DNA of 36,350 nucleotides, from assembly GCA_002366795.1 (NCBI GenBank), contig DFBX01000058.1, positions 1-36,350 on the forward strand, read 5' to 3'. How positions within the stretch are numbered: position 1 is the first letter of the stretch; the number at the start of each line of letters is the position of its first letter. Both the position numbers and the translations under genes were made by a program. Positions 8,024 to 15,852 of this stretch are shown one piece after another. The stretch is from Rhodobacteraceae bacterium UBA3069. Its GTDB lineage: Bacteria; Pseudomonadota; Alphaproteobacteria; Rhodobacterales; Rhodobacteraceae. Below the pieces are notes generated by a model. It was not told where the DNA came from and ran no database searches. It saw nothing but the letters and a program-made list of their open reading frames with translations.

Positions 8024-8050
8024 CCACGCAGCCACGCCGGGCCAAGTTTC
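8024..8050 (-). promoter_or_regulatory. Possible ECF-sigma-type promoter of the fasciclin gene
   Basis: On the minus strand GAAAC (8050-8046) and CGTGG (8028-8024) are separated by 17 bases, similar to the GGAAC-N16/17-CGTT layout of many extracytoplasmic-function sigma factors. It lies about 57 bases before the start codon. Both boxes deviate from consensus, so this is only a suggestion, made plausible by the exported products. Confidence 0.2.
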
Positions 8051-8144
8051 AGAAAAGTTGATCACGACGGTTCATGGGCGCGTGACCGGCCATATCGCGC
8101 GCAATCGCCCCCCTGCCCGGATATGACGCAGTGGATTTGCGCGC

Positions 8145-8172
8145 TTGCCCTTGCGGGTGCCGCCGTTATGTT
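8145..8172 (+). promoter_or_regulatory. Candidate sigma-70-type promoter of cobS
   Basis: TTGCCC (8145-8150) and TATGTT (8167-8172) are 16 bases apart, about 108 bases before the cobS start. Each matches 4 of 6 consensus bases. Confidence 0.3.
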
Positions 8173-8216
8173 GCACCAAACCTGTAACGGCCCCGACAGG
8201 GGCGCATTCGGACAAC

Positions 8217-8257
8217 GACGGGCGCAGACGCGAACGGGAAAGACGGGCGCAGACGCG
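8217..8257 (+). repeat. 16-base direct repeat upstream of cobS
   Basis: GACGGGCGCAGACGCG occurs at 8217-8232 and again at 8242-8257, a period of 25 bases, ending 22 bases before the cobS start codon. It would lie in the 5' untranslated region if the candidate promoter is right. It could be a binding site pair or a simple slippage product. Confidence 0.8.
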
Positions 8258-8279
8258 CCGGGCGAGAAGGACAAGGCAT

Positions 8280-9266
8280 ATGGCAGACGGCAGCATCGAC
8301 ATGAACGCGAAACCGACCGAGGAAGTATCGGTACGCGATGTTTTCGGCATCGACACCGATATGGTGGTCAAAGGTTTCGCCGAGCGCAGCGACCGCGTGC
8401 CGGACATCGACCCGACCTATAAATTCGACCCCGACACCACGCTGGCCATCCTTGCAGGGTTTTCCAAAAATCGCCGCGTGATGATTCAGGGTTATCACGG
8501 CACCGGCAAATCCACCCATATCGAACAGGTCGCTGCGCGGCTGAACTGGCCCTGTGTGCGCGTCAACCTTGACAGCCACATCAGCCGGATCGACCTGATC
8601 GGCAAGGACGCGATCAAGCTGAAGGACGGCAAGCAGGTCACCGAATTCCACGAAGGCATCCTGCCTTGGGCGCTGCGCAACCCCTGTGCCATCGTGTTCG
8701 ACGAATACGACGCTGGCCGCGCCGACGTGATGTTCGTGATCCAGCGGGTGCTGGAACATGACGGCAAGCTGACGCTGCTGGACCAGAACGAGGTGATCAC
8801 CCCGAATCCCTATTTCCGCCTGTTCGCCACGGCCAACACCGTGGGTCTGGGCGACACGACGGGCCTGTATCACGGCACGCAGCAGATCAACCAGGCGCAG
8901 ATGGACCGTTGGTCGCTTGTCGCAACGCTGAACTATCTGTCGCATGATGCCGAGGCGGCGATCGTGCTGGCCAAGAACCCGCATTACAACACCGAGGCAG
9001 GCCGCAAGACGGTTGGCCAGATGGTGACGCTGGCCGATCTGACCCGCACGGCCTTCATGAATGGCGACCTGTCCACCGTGATGTCGCCGCGCACGGTCAT
9101 CAACTGGGCCCAGAACGCCGAGATTTTCCGCAACGTGGGCTATGCCTTCCGCCTGTCCTTCCTGAACAAATGCGACGAGCTGGAGCGCCAGACCGTGGCC
9201 GAGTTCTACCAACGTTGCTTTGACGAGGAACTGCCGGAAAGCGCCGCCTCGACCGCGATGAAATAA
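8280..9266 (+). CDS. cobS: Aerobic cobaltochelatase subunit CobS
   Basis: CobS is the AAA+ ATPase subunit of the CobNST complex, which inserts Co2+ into hydrogenobyrinic acid a,c-diamide in the aerobic B12 pathway. The 328-residue protein has the expected length. It shows the Walker A motif GYHGTGKST (71-79), Walker B CAIVFDEYD (136-144, Asp141/Glu142) and a sensor-like LFATANTVG block. ATG 8280 follows GAAGGA; the second Met (MNAKPTEE) seven codons later is an alternative. cobT follows 660 bases downstream with a small gene between. A very strong terminator lies directly behind cobS, so cobT must rely on its own promoter or read-through. cobN is not in the window. Confidence 0.97.
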   Translation: MADGSIDMNAKPTEEVSVRDVFGIDTDMVVKGFAERSDRVPDIDPTYKFDPDTTLAILAGFSKNRRVMIQGYHGTGKSTHIEQVAARLNWPCVRVNLDSHISRIDLIGKDAIKLKDGKQVTEFHEGILPWALRNPCAIVFDEYDAGRADVMFVIQRVLEHDGKLTLLDQNEVITPNPYFRLFATANTVGLGDTTGLYHGTQQINQAQMDRWSLVATLNYLSHDAEAAIVLAKNPHYNTEAGRKTVGQMVTLADLTRTAFMNGDLSTVMSPRTVINWAQNAEIFRNVGYAFRLSFLNKCDELERQTVAEFYQRCFDEELPESAASTAMK

Positions 9267-9295
9267 GCGCGCCCGCATTTGCGGCACGTCAGGCA

Positions 9296-9322
9296 GGGCA
9301 GCGCTTCGGCGCTGCCCTTTTT
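9296..9322 (+). terminator. Strong intrinsic terminator after cobS
   Basis: A perfect 9-base stem GGGCAGCGC (9296-9304) / GCGCTGCCC (9309-9317) with a TTCG tetraloop is followed by five T. The flanking AGGCAG/CTGCCT bases could extend pairing around the T-run. Confidence 0.95.
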
Positions 9323-9423
9323 GCTGCCTGCGCCCTTGCCCGATTTCGTGAATATGCCCCTGCCCCCACGCGCCCGCACGATGGTTTAGCCAAGCGTAAG
9401 CATTTTGCGTTACCCTACGGGGC

Positions 9424-9825
9424 ATGATCCGCCTTGCCACATACCTGTGCGCGGCCTTCCTGATCGCGCCCGCACCCGCAGCAATCGCCATGCAAGGCGC
9501 GGTGCCCTCGCGGGTGCAGGACTTTGCCATCTGCCTTGGGCGGTTGTCCGCGATGATGGCTAACCCCGGCATCCTGCCCGATCTTTCCCCCGACCAGATC
9601 CGCGCCGATCGCCAGGATTTCACCGACCTTCTGATGGCCAGCCTGCCCGGCGCCACCGATTCCGACATGCGCCACAAGGCGATGACGTGGCGGGTGCAGG
9701 CCCGTGCGGCCCAGTCCGGCCTGCTGCGCATCGCTGCCTATTCCACCGATGCACGCCGCGTCCGCATCGCGCAGGCGACCTTGCGTCGGCAGGTTTTGGC
9801 CTGTCACGGGATGCTGCCACGCTGA
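9424..9825 (+). CDS. Small exported protein of unknown function
   Basis: A 133-residue protein I do not recognise. The N-terminus MIRLATYLCAAFLIAPAPAAIA is a typical Sec signal peptide with likely cleavage around residue 22. The mature part is mainly helical in appearance, with two cysteines (FAICLG and VLACHG) that could form one disulfide in the periplasm, and many Arg and Ala. ATG 9424 follows ACGGGG. Base use and codon-position bias match the neighbours, which supports a real gene. It sits between the cobS terminator and cobT, 100 bases before the latter, and may be co-transcribed with cobT. Whether it has any role in cobalt handling cannot be told from the sequence. Confidence 0.7.
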   Translation: MIRLATYLCAAFLIAPAPAAIAMQGAVPSRVQDFAICLGRLSAMMANPGILPDLSPDQIRADRQDFTDLLMASLPGATDSDMRHKAMTWRVQARAAQSGLLRIAAYSTDARRVRIAQATLRRQVLACHGMLPR

Positions 9826-9925
9826 ACCACGCAGCCGCCCGTCGTTCAAATCGGCATCTACTACGTCATGTCACCATCGTTTGGGGTTTTCATCGCCCCG
9901 ATTTGCAGGCAAACCTGTGCCCAAG

Positions 9926-11797
9926 ATGAGCAAACCGACAGACAACCCCGCCGATCCTTTCAAGAAGGCTCTGACCGAGGCCACCAAAGTGATGGCCAAC
10001 GATCCCGAGCTTTCGGTTTCCTATTCCGTAGACCCATCGGGCCTGACGGGCGAGAATATGCGACTGCCGCAGGTCAGCCGCCGGATGACCCGTGACGAGG
10101 TGCTGATCGCACGCGGCACGGCCGATGCGCTTGCCATGCAGCGCCGTTATCACGACGACGGGTTGCACGCGCGCTATCAGCCTTCGGGCGACATGGCCCG
10201 CGATCTGTACGAGGCGATGGAAACTGCCCGGTGCGAGGCAATGGGCGCGCGCGACATGCCCGGCACCGCCAGCAACATCGACGTCAAGATCGAGGCAGAG
10301 GCGCAGCGCCTTGGCTATGATCAGGTAACGGAAACCACGCAGGTGCCGCTGGCCACCGCCGCAGGCTACCTGATCCGCCATCTGGCCACCGGACGCCCCC
10401 TGCCAGATGCTGCTGCCAACGTGATGGAACTGTGGCGCCCCTATATCGAAACCGAAGCAGGCGGCACCCTGACCCAGCTGTCTGAAAAGCTGTCCGATCA
10501 GGCAGAATTCGCCCGTTTCGCCCGCCAGATCATCGACGATCTTGGCTATGGCGACCAGCTGGGTGACGACCCCGACCAACCCGAAGAGCCGCAGGACGAC
10601 GCCGAGGAAGGCGGTGAAGAAGAGCAGCAGCCCGAGGAGCAGGGTCAGGACGACAGCCAGGACGAGGCAGAGGCCGATCCCGAGCAGCAGCAGGACGACA
10701 CGCAAGAGGCCGCCGAGGCGCAGGTATCGGCCGACGATCTGGCCGAGGACGAGATGAGCGAGGAGACCGAGCTGCCCGAGGGCGAGGCCCCGCTGGAGCC
10801 GCCCGCCCCCGCGCCCATTTCCGACGCCGACCCCAATTACACCATCTTCTCGACCGACAATGACGAGGAAATCGCCGCCGAGGATCTGGCCGACCCCGCA
10901 GAGCTGGAACGCCTGCGCGCCTATCTGGATCAGCAGCTCGATCCGCTCAAAGGGGCGGTTGGCCGCTTGGCCAACAAGCTGCAACGCCGCCTTCAGGCGC
11001 AGCAGAACCGGTCGTGGCTGTTCGACATGGAAGAGGGCATCTTGGATGCGGGCCGTCTGGCGCGCGTGGTGGTCAGCCCGACCACGCCGCTGTCCTTCAA
11101 GGTCGAAAAAGACACCGAATTCCGCGACACCGTGGTGACGCTGCTGCTGGACAACTCCGGTTCCATGCGCGGGCGGCCCATTTCCATCGCCGCGATTTGC
11201 GCCGATGTTCTGGCCCGCACGCTGGAGCGCTGCGACGTGAAGGTCGAGATTCTTGGCTTTACCACCCGCGCGTGGAAAGGCGGGCTTGCCCGCGAAAAAT
11301 GGCTGAACGAGGGGCGCCCGCAAACGCCGGGCCGGCTGAACGATCTGCGCCATATCATCTATAAAAAGGCCGACGCCCCGTGGCGCCGCACCCGCAACAA
11401 CCTTGGCCTGATGATGAAAGAGGGCCTGTTGAAGGAAAACATCGACGGCGAGGCGCTGGAATGGGCGCACCGCCGCATGGTCGCCCGCCCCGAGGCGCGC
11501 AAGATCATGATGGTCATTTCCGATGGTGCGCCGGTGGATGACAGCACCCTGTCGGTCAACCCCGCGAATTACCTTGAAAAACACCTGCGCGACGTGATCG
11601 CCATGGTGGAACGGCGCAAGGCGGTCGAACTGATCGCCATCGGCATCGGCCATGACGTGACGCGTTACTATGACCGCGCCGTTACCATCACCGATGTGGA
11701 CCAGTTGGCGGGCGCGATGACCGAACAGCTGGCCAGCCTGTTCGACAGCGACCCGCGCGCGCGGGCACGGATGGTCGGCATCAAGAAGGCGATGTAG
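9926..11797 (+). CDS. cobT: Aerobic cobaltochelatase subunit CobT
   Basis: CobT is the partner of CobS in the chaperone-like ring that drives CobN-catalysed cobalt insertion into hydrogenobyrinic acid a,c-diamide. The 623-residue protein starts with MSKPTDNPADPFKKALTEA, like other CobT proteins. It has an N-terminal CobT domain (to about 210), a very acidic Glu/Gln/Asp linker (about 212-300), and a C-terminal von Willebrand A domain (from about 400). The VWA domain carries the metal-ion-dependent adhesion site DNSGS (Asp409, Ser411, Ser413). The start is placed at ATG 9926; GTG 9917 is in frame and possible, and no strong ribosome site is seen for either. The next gene starts 4 bases after the stop. 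Confidence 0.95.
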   Translation: MSKPTDNPADPFKKALTEATKVMANDPELSVSYSVDPSGLTGENMRLPQVSRRMTRDEVLIARGTADALAMQRRYHDDGLHARYQPSGDMARDLYEAMETARCEAMGARDMPGTASNIDVKIEAEAQRLGYDQVTETTQVPLATAAGYLIRHLATGRPLPDAAANVMELWRPYIETEAGGTLTQLSEKLSDQAEFARFARQIIDDLGYGDQLGDDPDQPEEPQDDAEEGGEEEQQPEEQGQDDSQDEAEADPEQQQDDTQEAAEAQVSADDLAEDEMSEETELPEGEAPLEPPAPAPISDADPNYTIFSTDNDEEIAAEDLADPAELERLRAYLDQQLDPLKGAVGRLANKLQRRLQAQQNRSWLFDMEEGILDAGRLARVVVSPTTPLSFKVEKDTEFRDTVVTLLLDNSGSMRGRPISIAAICADVLARTLERCDVKVEILGFTTRAWKGGLAREKWLNEGRPQTPGRLNDLRHIIYKKADAPWRRTRNNLGLMMKEGLLKENIDGEALEWAHRRMVARPEARKIMMVISDGAPVDDSTLSVNPANYLEKHLRDVIAMVERRKAVELIAIGIGHDVTRYYDRAVTITDVDQLAGAMTEQLASLFDSDPRARARMVGIKKAM

Positions 11798-11801
11798 GGC
11801 C

Positions 11802-13601
11802 GTGTTTCAAACCTTCACCTCGACCGCCAGCCCCGAACAAGGCCCGCCTCGTCTGGCCGCCCTGCGCAGGGCCATGGCAGCGGAAGGGGTGGATGCTTTC
11901 CTGATCCCCCGCGCCGATGCACACCAGGGCGAATACGTGCCCCCCTGCGACGACCGGCTGGCATGGCTGACCGGTTTTACCGGGTCAGCGGGGTTCTGCG
12001 CGGCATTGGCGGGCAAGGCTGGGGTTTTCATAGACGGGCGTTACCGCACGCAGGTCAAGGCGCAGGTCGATCTGGCGCATTACACCCCCGTCCCCTGGCC
12101 CGAGGTCAAGCTGGCAGACTGGCTGGCAGAGCAGTTGCAGGTGGGCAGTCTTGGCTATGATCCGATGTTGCACACGCCAGACCAGATCACCGATCTGGAG
12201 GGCGCGCTGCCAAGCGCCATCACACTGCGCCCTGTCGCTAACCTGGTAGACCGCGTCTGGCCCGACCGGCCAGCGCCGCCCAAGGGCGCAATTTTTGTCT
12301 ATCCTGACAGCCTGGCAGGTGAAAGCCATGGCGACAAACGCGCACGTATCGCCGCCGCCCTGCGCAAGGCGGGGCAGGAAACGGCGGTTCTGACCCTGCC
12401 TGACAGTATCGCGTGGCTGTTGAACATCCGCGGCAGTGACATCCCGCGCAATCCGGTGCCGCATTGTTTCGCGGTAATCCATGACGATGCGCGGCTGACG
12501 CTTTTCGTGGACGCGGCCAAGCTGGACGATGCCGTTCGCGCCCATCTGGGTGACGCCGTAACCATCCGACCGCCCGAAGCCTTCGGGCCGGGCCTGCGCA
12601 GCCTTAGCGGCCCCGTGCGGGTCGATCATGGATCGGCCCCGGTCTGGGTGTTGCATCAACTTGACGACGCTGGTGTGCAACACGTGGCCGGAAAAGACCC
12701 CTGCATCTTGCCCAAGGCCTGCAAAAGCCCTGCCGAAATCGCCGCCACGCGCGAGGCGCATTTGCGCGACGGGGCGGCCATGTGCCGTTTCCTGCACTGG
12801 TTCGACCAGCAAGCGCCGGGCGGCATCACGGAAATCGACGTTGTGACTGCCTTGGAAGGGTTCCGCGCCGACACCAACCAGCTGCGCGACATCAGTTTCG
12901 AAACCATCGCGGGCACTGGCTCCAATGGCGCGGTGATCCATTACCGCGTGACCGAAGACACCAACGCGACGCTGCAAGACGGCCACCTGATTGTGGTGGA
13001 TTCCGGCGCGCAATACCTGGATGGCACCACCGACATCACCCGCACCCTGCCTGTCGGCACGGTCGGGGATGCGGAAAAACAGGCCTTTACCCGCGTGCTG
13101 CAAGGCATGATCGCCGTCAGCCGCGTGCGGTTCCCGCGCGGGGTGGCCGGGCAGCACCTTGATGCATTGGCCCGCGCCCCGCTTTGGATGGCTGGGCAGG
13201 ATTACGACCACGGCACCGGGCACGGGGTCGGCGTGTTCCTATGCGTCCACGAAGGCCCGCAGCGCCTGTCGCGCCTGTCGGACATTCCCCTGCGCCCAGG
13301 GATGATCCTGTCGAACGAGCCGGGATACTATCGCGAGGGCGCATTCGGCATCCGCATCGAGAACCTGATCGTGGTCGAGGACGCCCCCACCCTGCCCGGC
13401 GGCGACGATCATCGCGCCATGCTGGGCTTTGAAACCCTGACTTACGCCCCGATCGATCGTCGCCTGATCCTGACCGACATGCTGTCAACAGAGGAACGGG
13501 CATGGATCGACGCCTATCACGCTGCGTGCCGCGACAATATCGGCCCTCGGCTTAGTGGCGAGGCTAAGATATGGTTGGACGCAGCAACGCAGCCGCTGTG
13601 A
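11802..13601 (+). CDS. Xaa-Pro aminopeptidase (aminopeptidase P, M24 family)
   Basis: A dinuclear-metal peptidase that removes N-terminal residues preceding proline, presumably cytoplasmic since no signal is visible. The 599-residue length is that of the long, three-domain aminopeptidase P forms. There are two creatinase-like N-terminal domains (block EGVDAFLIPRADAHQGEY, 28-45) and a C-terminal pita-bread domain. The five metal ligands are present: Asp400 (VVDSG), Asp411 (GTTDITRT), His474 (HGTGHGVG), Glu506 (SNEPGYY) and Glu520 (RIEN). It starts with GTG 11802, 4 bases after cobT, suggesting translational coupling; the next Met, residue 25, would remove the conserved N-terminal segment. No evident functional link to cobalt chelation. 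Confidence 0.94.
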   Translation: MFQTFTSTASPEQGPPRLAALRRAMAAEGVDAFLIPRADAHQGEYVPPCDDRLAWLTGFTGSAGFCAALAGKAGVFIDGRYRTQVKAQVDLAHYTPVPWPEVKLADWLAEQLQVGSLGYDPMLHTPDQITDLEGALPSAITLRPVANLVDRVWPDRPAPPKGAIFVYPDSLAGESHGDKRARIAAALRKAGQETAVLTLPDSIAWLLNIRGSDIPRNPVPHCFAVIHDDARLTLFVDAAKLDDAVRAHLGDAVTIRPPEAFGPGLRSLSGPVRVDHGSAPVWVLHQLDDAGVQHVAGKDPCILPKACKSPAEIAATREAHLRDGAAMCRFLHWFDQQAPGGITEIDVVTALEGFRADTNQLRDISFETIAGTGSNGAVIHYRVTEDTNATLQDGHLIVVDSGAQYLDGTTDITRTLPVGTVGDAEKQAFTRVLQGMIAVSRVRFPRGVAGQHLDALARAPLWMAGQDYDHGTGHGVGVFLCVHEGPQRLSRLSDIPLRPGMILSNEPGYYREGAFGIRIENLIVVEDAPTLPGGDDHRAMLGFETLTYAPIDRRLILTDMLSTEERAWIDAYHAACRDNIGPRLSGEAKIWLDAATQPL

Positions 13602-13661
13602 CGTGAAATATTCATCAGTTACGCGTTAAGACAAAACAGGATTTTGGGGGGACAACCGACA

Positions 13662-14006
13662 ATGGCGAATGACATGACGATCCGCAAGGCGGATGGCACT
13701 TGGGTAGTGCGCGCAGGCGGCGCTGTTCTGGGCGAAAGCACAAATGTACTGGAACTGGTCGAAGGCAACATGCCGCCGGTGATCTATTTCCCGCGCGCGG
13801 ACATCGCGATGGCCTTTCTGGACTCCACCGATCACAGCACCCATTGCCCGAAAAAGGGCGATGCCAGCTATTACTCGATCGTGACGAAATCCACCACGCT
13901 GGAAAACGCCGCGTGGTCGTACGAGGCACCGCTGGAAGGCGCAGAGCGGATCAAGGGCTACCTGGCGTTTTACCCGTCCGACAAGGTCGCTGTGGAACGG
14001 GTCTGA
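13662..14006 (+). CDS. DUF427 domain protein
   Basis: A 114-residue protein made of one DUF427 domain. The diagnostic block STHCPKKGDASYYSI (about residues 62-76) matches the family's 'HCPxKG...Y' signature, and the ending KGYLAFYPSDKVAVE matches its 'G.vaFy...v' tail. The function is unsettled; it is a small cytoplasmic beta-rich domain. ATG 13662 lies about 8 bases behind a GGGGGG run that may act as the ribosome site. The TTG at 13644 would add six residues without support. It follows the aminopeptidase gene by 60 bases and ends in a good terminator. Confidence 0.9.
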   Translation: MANDMTIRKADGTWVVRAGGAVLGESTNVLELVEGNMPPVIYFPRADIAMAFLDSTDHSTHCPKKGDASYYSIVTKSTTLENAAWSYEAPLEGAERIKGYLAFYPSDKVAVERV

Positions 14007-14035
14007 CATACCCCCGCACCGATGCAAATTTTCTG

Positions 14036-14065
14036 GCCCCGGTCCCCGCGACCGGGGCTTTGCTT
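14036..14065 (+). terminator. Intrinsic terminator after the DUF427 gene
   Basis: The stem GCCCCGGTC (14036-14044) / GACCGGGGC (14050-14058) with a 5-base loop is followed by TTTGCTTTC. It lies between convergent genes; the T-rich tail favours the plus strand. Confidence 0.88.
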
Positions 14066-14072
14066 TCTTGGT

Positions 14073-15764
14073 CTAGCTGTGTTCCTCGGCCGCGGTGGCT
14101 GCCAGCGCCTTGTTGAAGGTTTTCAGCGCATCGACATGGAACAGCGCGCCCAGCAGTTGCGGCCCCTCGGCCCCGTCCGTCACCACCGGCAAGAAGGGCG
14201 AACCCGCGCGTTCGAACAGGGGCATCGCCTCTTCCAGCGTGGCGTTGAAATCCAGCAAGATGCCATCCTCGACCATTTCCTCGCAGGTTTCGGTCGGGGC
14301 GGCACCCGGGTCTTCAGGTTTGCGCATGATCGTGCCGACACGGATCATCGCCAGCAGGTAAGCCTGCGGTCCCGCAGCCAGGTGGATATTGCGCCGCTCA
14401 AGCTGCGACAGAAAGAACGAGCGGTCCACAAGGCGCGAGGCAAGCGCAGTCGAGATTGACACCGTGATCATCACCGCCAGCCCTGTCTGCCAGTCACCCG
14501 TCAGTTCGAACACGATCAGCGTGGTGGAAATCGGCGCGCCCAGAACCGCCGCCGCGACACCGCCCATGCCAGCCAACGCGTAAAGCGTGTGCGCGCCAGA
14601 TACATCGGGCAGCACCGCCGTTGCGATCAGGCCAAAGGACAGCCCCGTCAGCGCCCCCATCATCAAGGACGGGGAGAATACCCCGCCACCCATGCGCCCC
14701 GCCATGGTGATGGCCACGGCAACAGCTTTCAGCAGGGCGAACACCACGGCCTCCCATAGCAGCAACTGGCCAGTTAGCGCGCGGGATGTCGTCTCGTATC
14801 CGACCCCGATGATATGCGGAAACCAGATCGCCAGAAGGCCAAGCAGCAGCCCCGACACCGCGGGGCGCAGATAACGCGGCAGCCCGGTGCGCGCCTGCAC
14901 CGCGTTGCCCAAATCCTCGGCCAGAAAGACCGAGCGCATCAAGGCATAGGCCACCATACCGCAGACAAGCCCAAGCAGCAGATAGGCGGGCAGTTCCTGG
15001 TAAAATTGCAGGGCAGGCACGCCGGGCAGCGAAAATTCAGTGACATCGCCAAACTCGATCCGGTTGATCACCGTGCCAGCCACGCTGGCCACAACGATGG
15101 GGGCAAAGGCATGCACCGCGAAATGGCGCAAAACGACCTCTAGCGCGAACAAGGCACCGGCGATCGGCGCGTTGAAACTGGCCGACACGGCCGCGGCCAC
15201 GGCGCAGCCCAGCAAATCGCGCCCGGTGATCCCGTCGGCATGGATCTTTTCACTGACCCAGGACGAAATTACCGCAGCCATATGCACCACCGGCCCTTCA
15301 CGGCCCGTGGATCCGCCCGTTGACAAGGTGACCAGCGACGCAAAGGCCGATGCGATGCCCGCCTTGCCCTCCACCCGGCCTTCCTTCATCGCCGCGCCCT
15401 CGATCACGTCACCGACCGACCGCACCCGCCCGTCCGGCGTGAACAGATGCAGGACCAGCCCGACGACCAGCCCGCCCGCCACGGGGATCACAAGCAGCCA
15501 ATACCAATCAAGCCTCTGGGCAAAGCTGTGCAGATGGGCGGTGTCCCGCGTGCCGTAGGCCCAGGCTTGCAGGCTGTCGATGCCGCGCCGGAAAAACATC
15601 GCGGCGAAACCGGCAGCCACCCCTATGCCAAGCGCGATCAGCCAGAACTGGAACTGGCTTGGACCCTGCACGCGCAAAACCTTCCACGCATGGCGCAGTG
15701 CATCGGCAGCCTGTCCGGCCACCTCGTGGAAAATGGATCTTGAAGGCTCGGCCATTGGTTCCAT
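14073..15764 (-). CDS. ClC-family chloride channel/transporter with C-terminal CBS region
   Basis: A 563-residue inner-membrane protein with about ten hydrophobic helices (residues 40-440). A cytoplasmic tail (about 480-550) resembles CBS modules (VEDGILLDFNATLEEAMPLF...PFLPVVTD). The external gate glutamate is present: Glu156 in GSTGREGP. The second anion motif GGVFSPSLMMG is also clear. Two positions differ from the E. coli antiporter. The GSGIP selectivity motif aligns with RSVGD (115-119), and the internal proton glutamate aligns with Val210 in ALFALEVVL. Valine at that position is typical of ClC channels, so passive or uncoupled anion flow is possible. ATG 15764 is used; ATG 15755, three codons later, is equally possible and neither has a strong ribosome site. 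Confidence 0.92.
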   Translation of the reverse strand: MEPMAEPSRSIFHEVAGQAADALRHAWKVLRVQGPSQFQFWLIALGIGVAAGFAAMFFRRGIDSLQAWAYGTRDTAHLHSFAQRLDWYWLLVIPVAGGLVVGLVLHLFTPDGRVRSVGDVIEGAAMKEGRVEGKAGIASAFASLVTLSTGGSTGREGPVVHMAAVISSWVSEKIHADGITGRDLLGCAVAAAVSASFNAPIAGALFALEVVLRHFAVHAFAPIVVASVAGTVINRIEFGDVTEFSLPGVPALQFYQELPAYLLLGLVCGMVAYALMRSVFLAEDLGNAVQARTGLPRYLRPAVSGLLLGLLAIWFPHIIGVGYETTSRALTGQLLLWEAVVFALLKAVAVAITMAGRMGGGVFSPSLMMGALTGLSFGLIATAVLPDVSGAHTLYALAGMGGVAAAVLGAPISTTLIVFELTGDWQTGLAVMITVSISTALASRLVDRSFFLSQLERRNIHLAAGPQAYLLAMIRVGTIMRKPEDPGAAPTETCEEMVEDGILLDFNATLEEAMPLFERAGSPFLPVVTDGAEGPQLLGALFHVDALKTFNKALAATAAEEHS

Positions 15765-15852
15765 TTGCGGACCGCTTATGCTTGTGCCCCCTTTTCCGGC
15801 CCGTCCGCATGGCCTAGGGTGCTACAGCACTGAATTTCCGGGAACCCATTGT

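Larger units (their letters stand above)
7968..8279. other. Divergent intergenic region between fasciclin gene and cobS
   Basis: The 312 bases hold the control regions of both genes. Near the fasciclin start there is a leader hairpin, CCCCG (7997-8001) with CGGGG (8009-8013). Near cobS there is a 16-base direct repeat. Candidate promoters are listed separately. No protein-like frame was seen; the frame from 8123 has a hydrophobic start but continues as cobS shadow. No cobalamin riboswitch was recognised. Confidence 0.5.

Noticed and set aside
7968..8279. Cobalamin riboswitch before cobS
   Set aside because: Searched for the B12-box-like core by eye and saw none; only a direct repeat and a short leader hairpin.
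8123..8422. Frame with an apparent signal peptide upstream of cobS
   Set aside because: After the first 25 residues it is Arg/Gly-rich cobS out-of-frame sequence; the hydrophobic start is chance.
9890..11653. 587-codon minus-strand open frame
   Set aside because: Antisense shadow of cobT.
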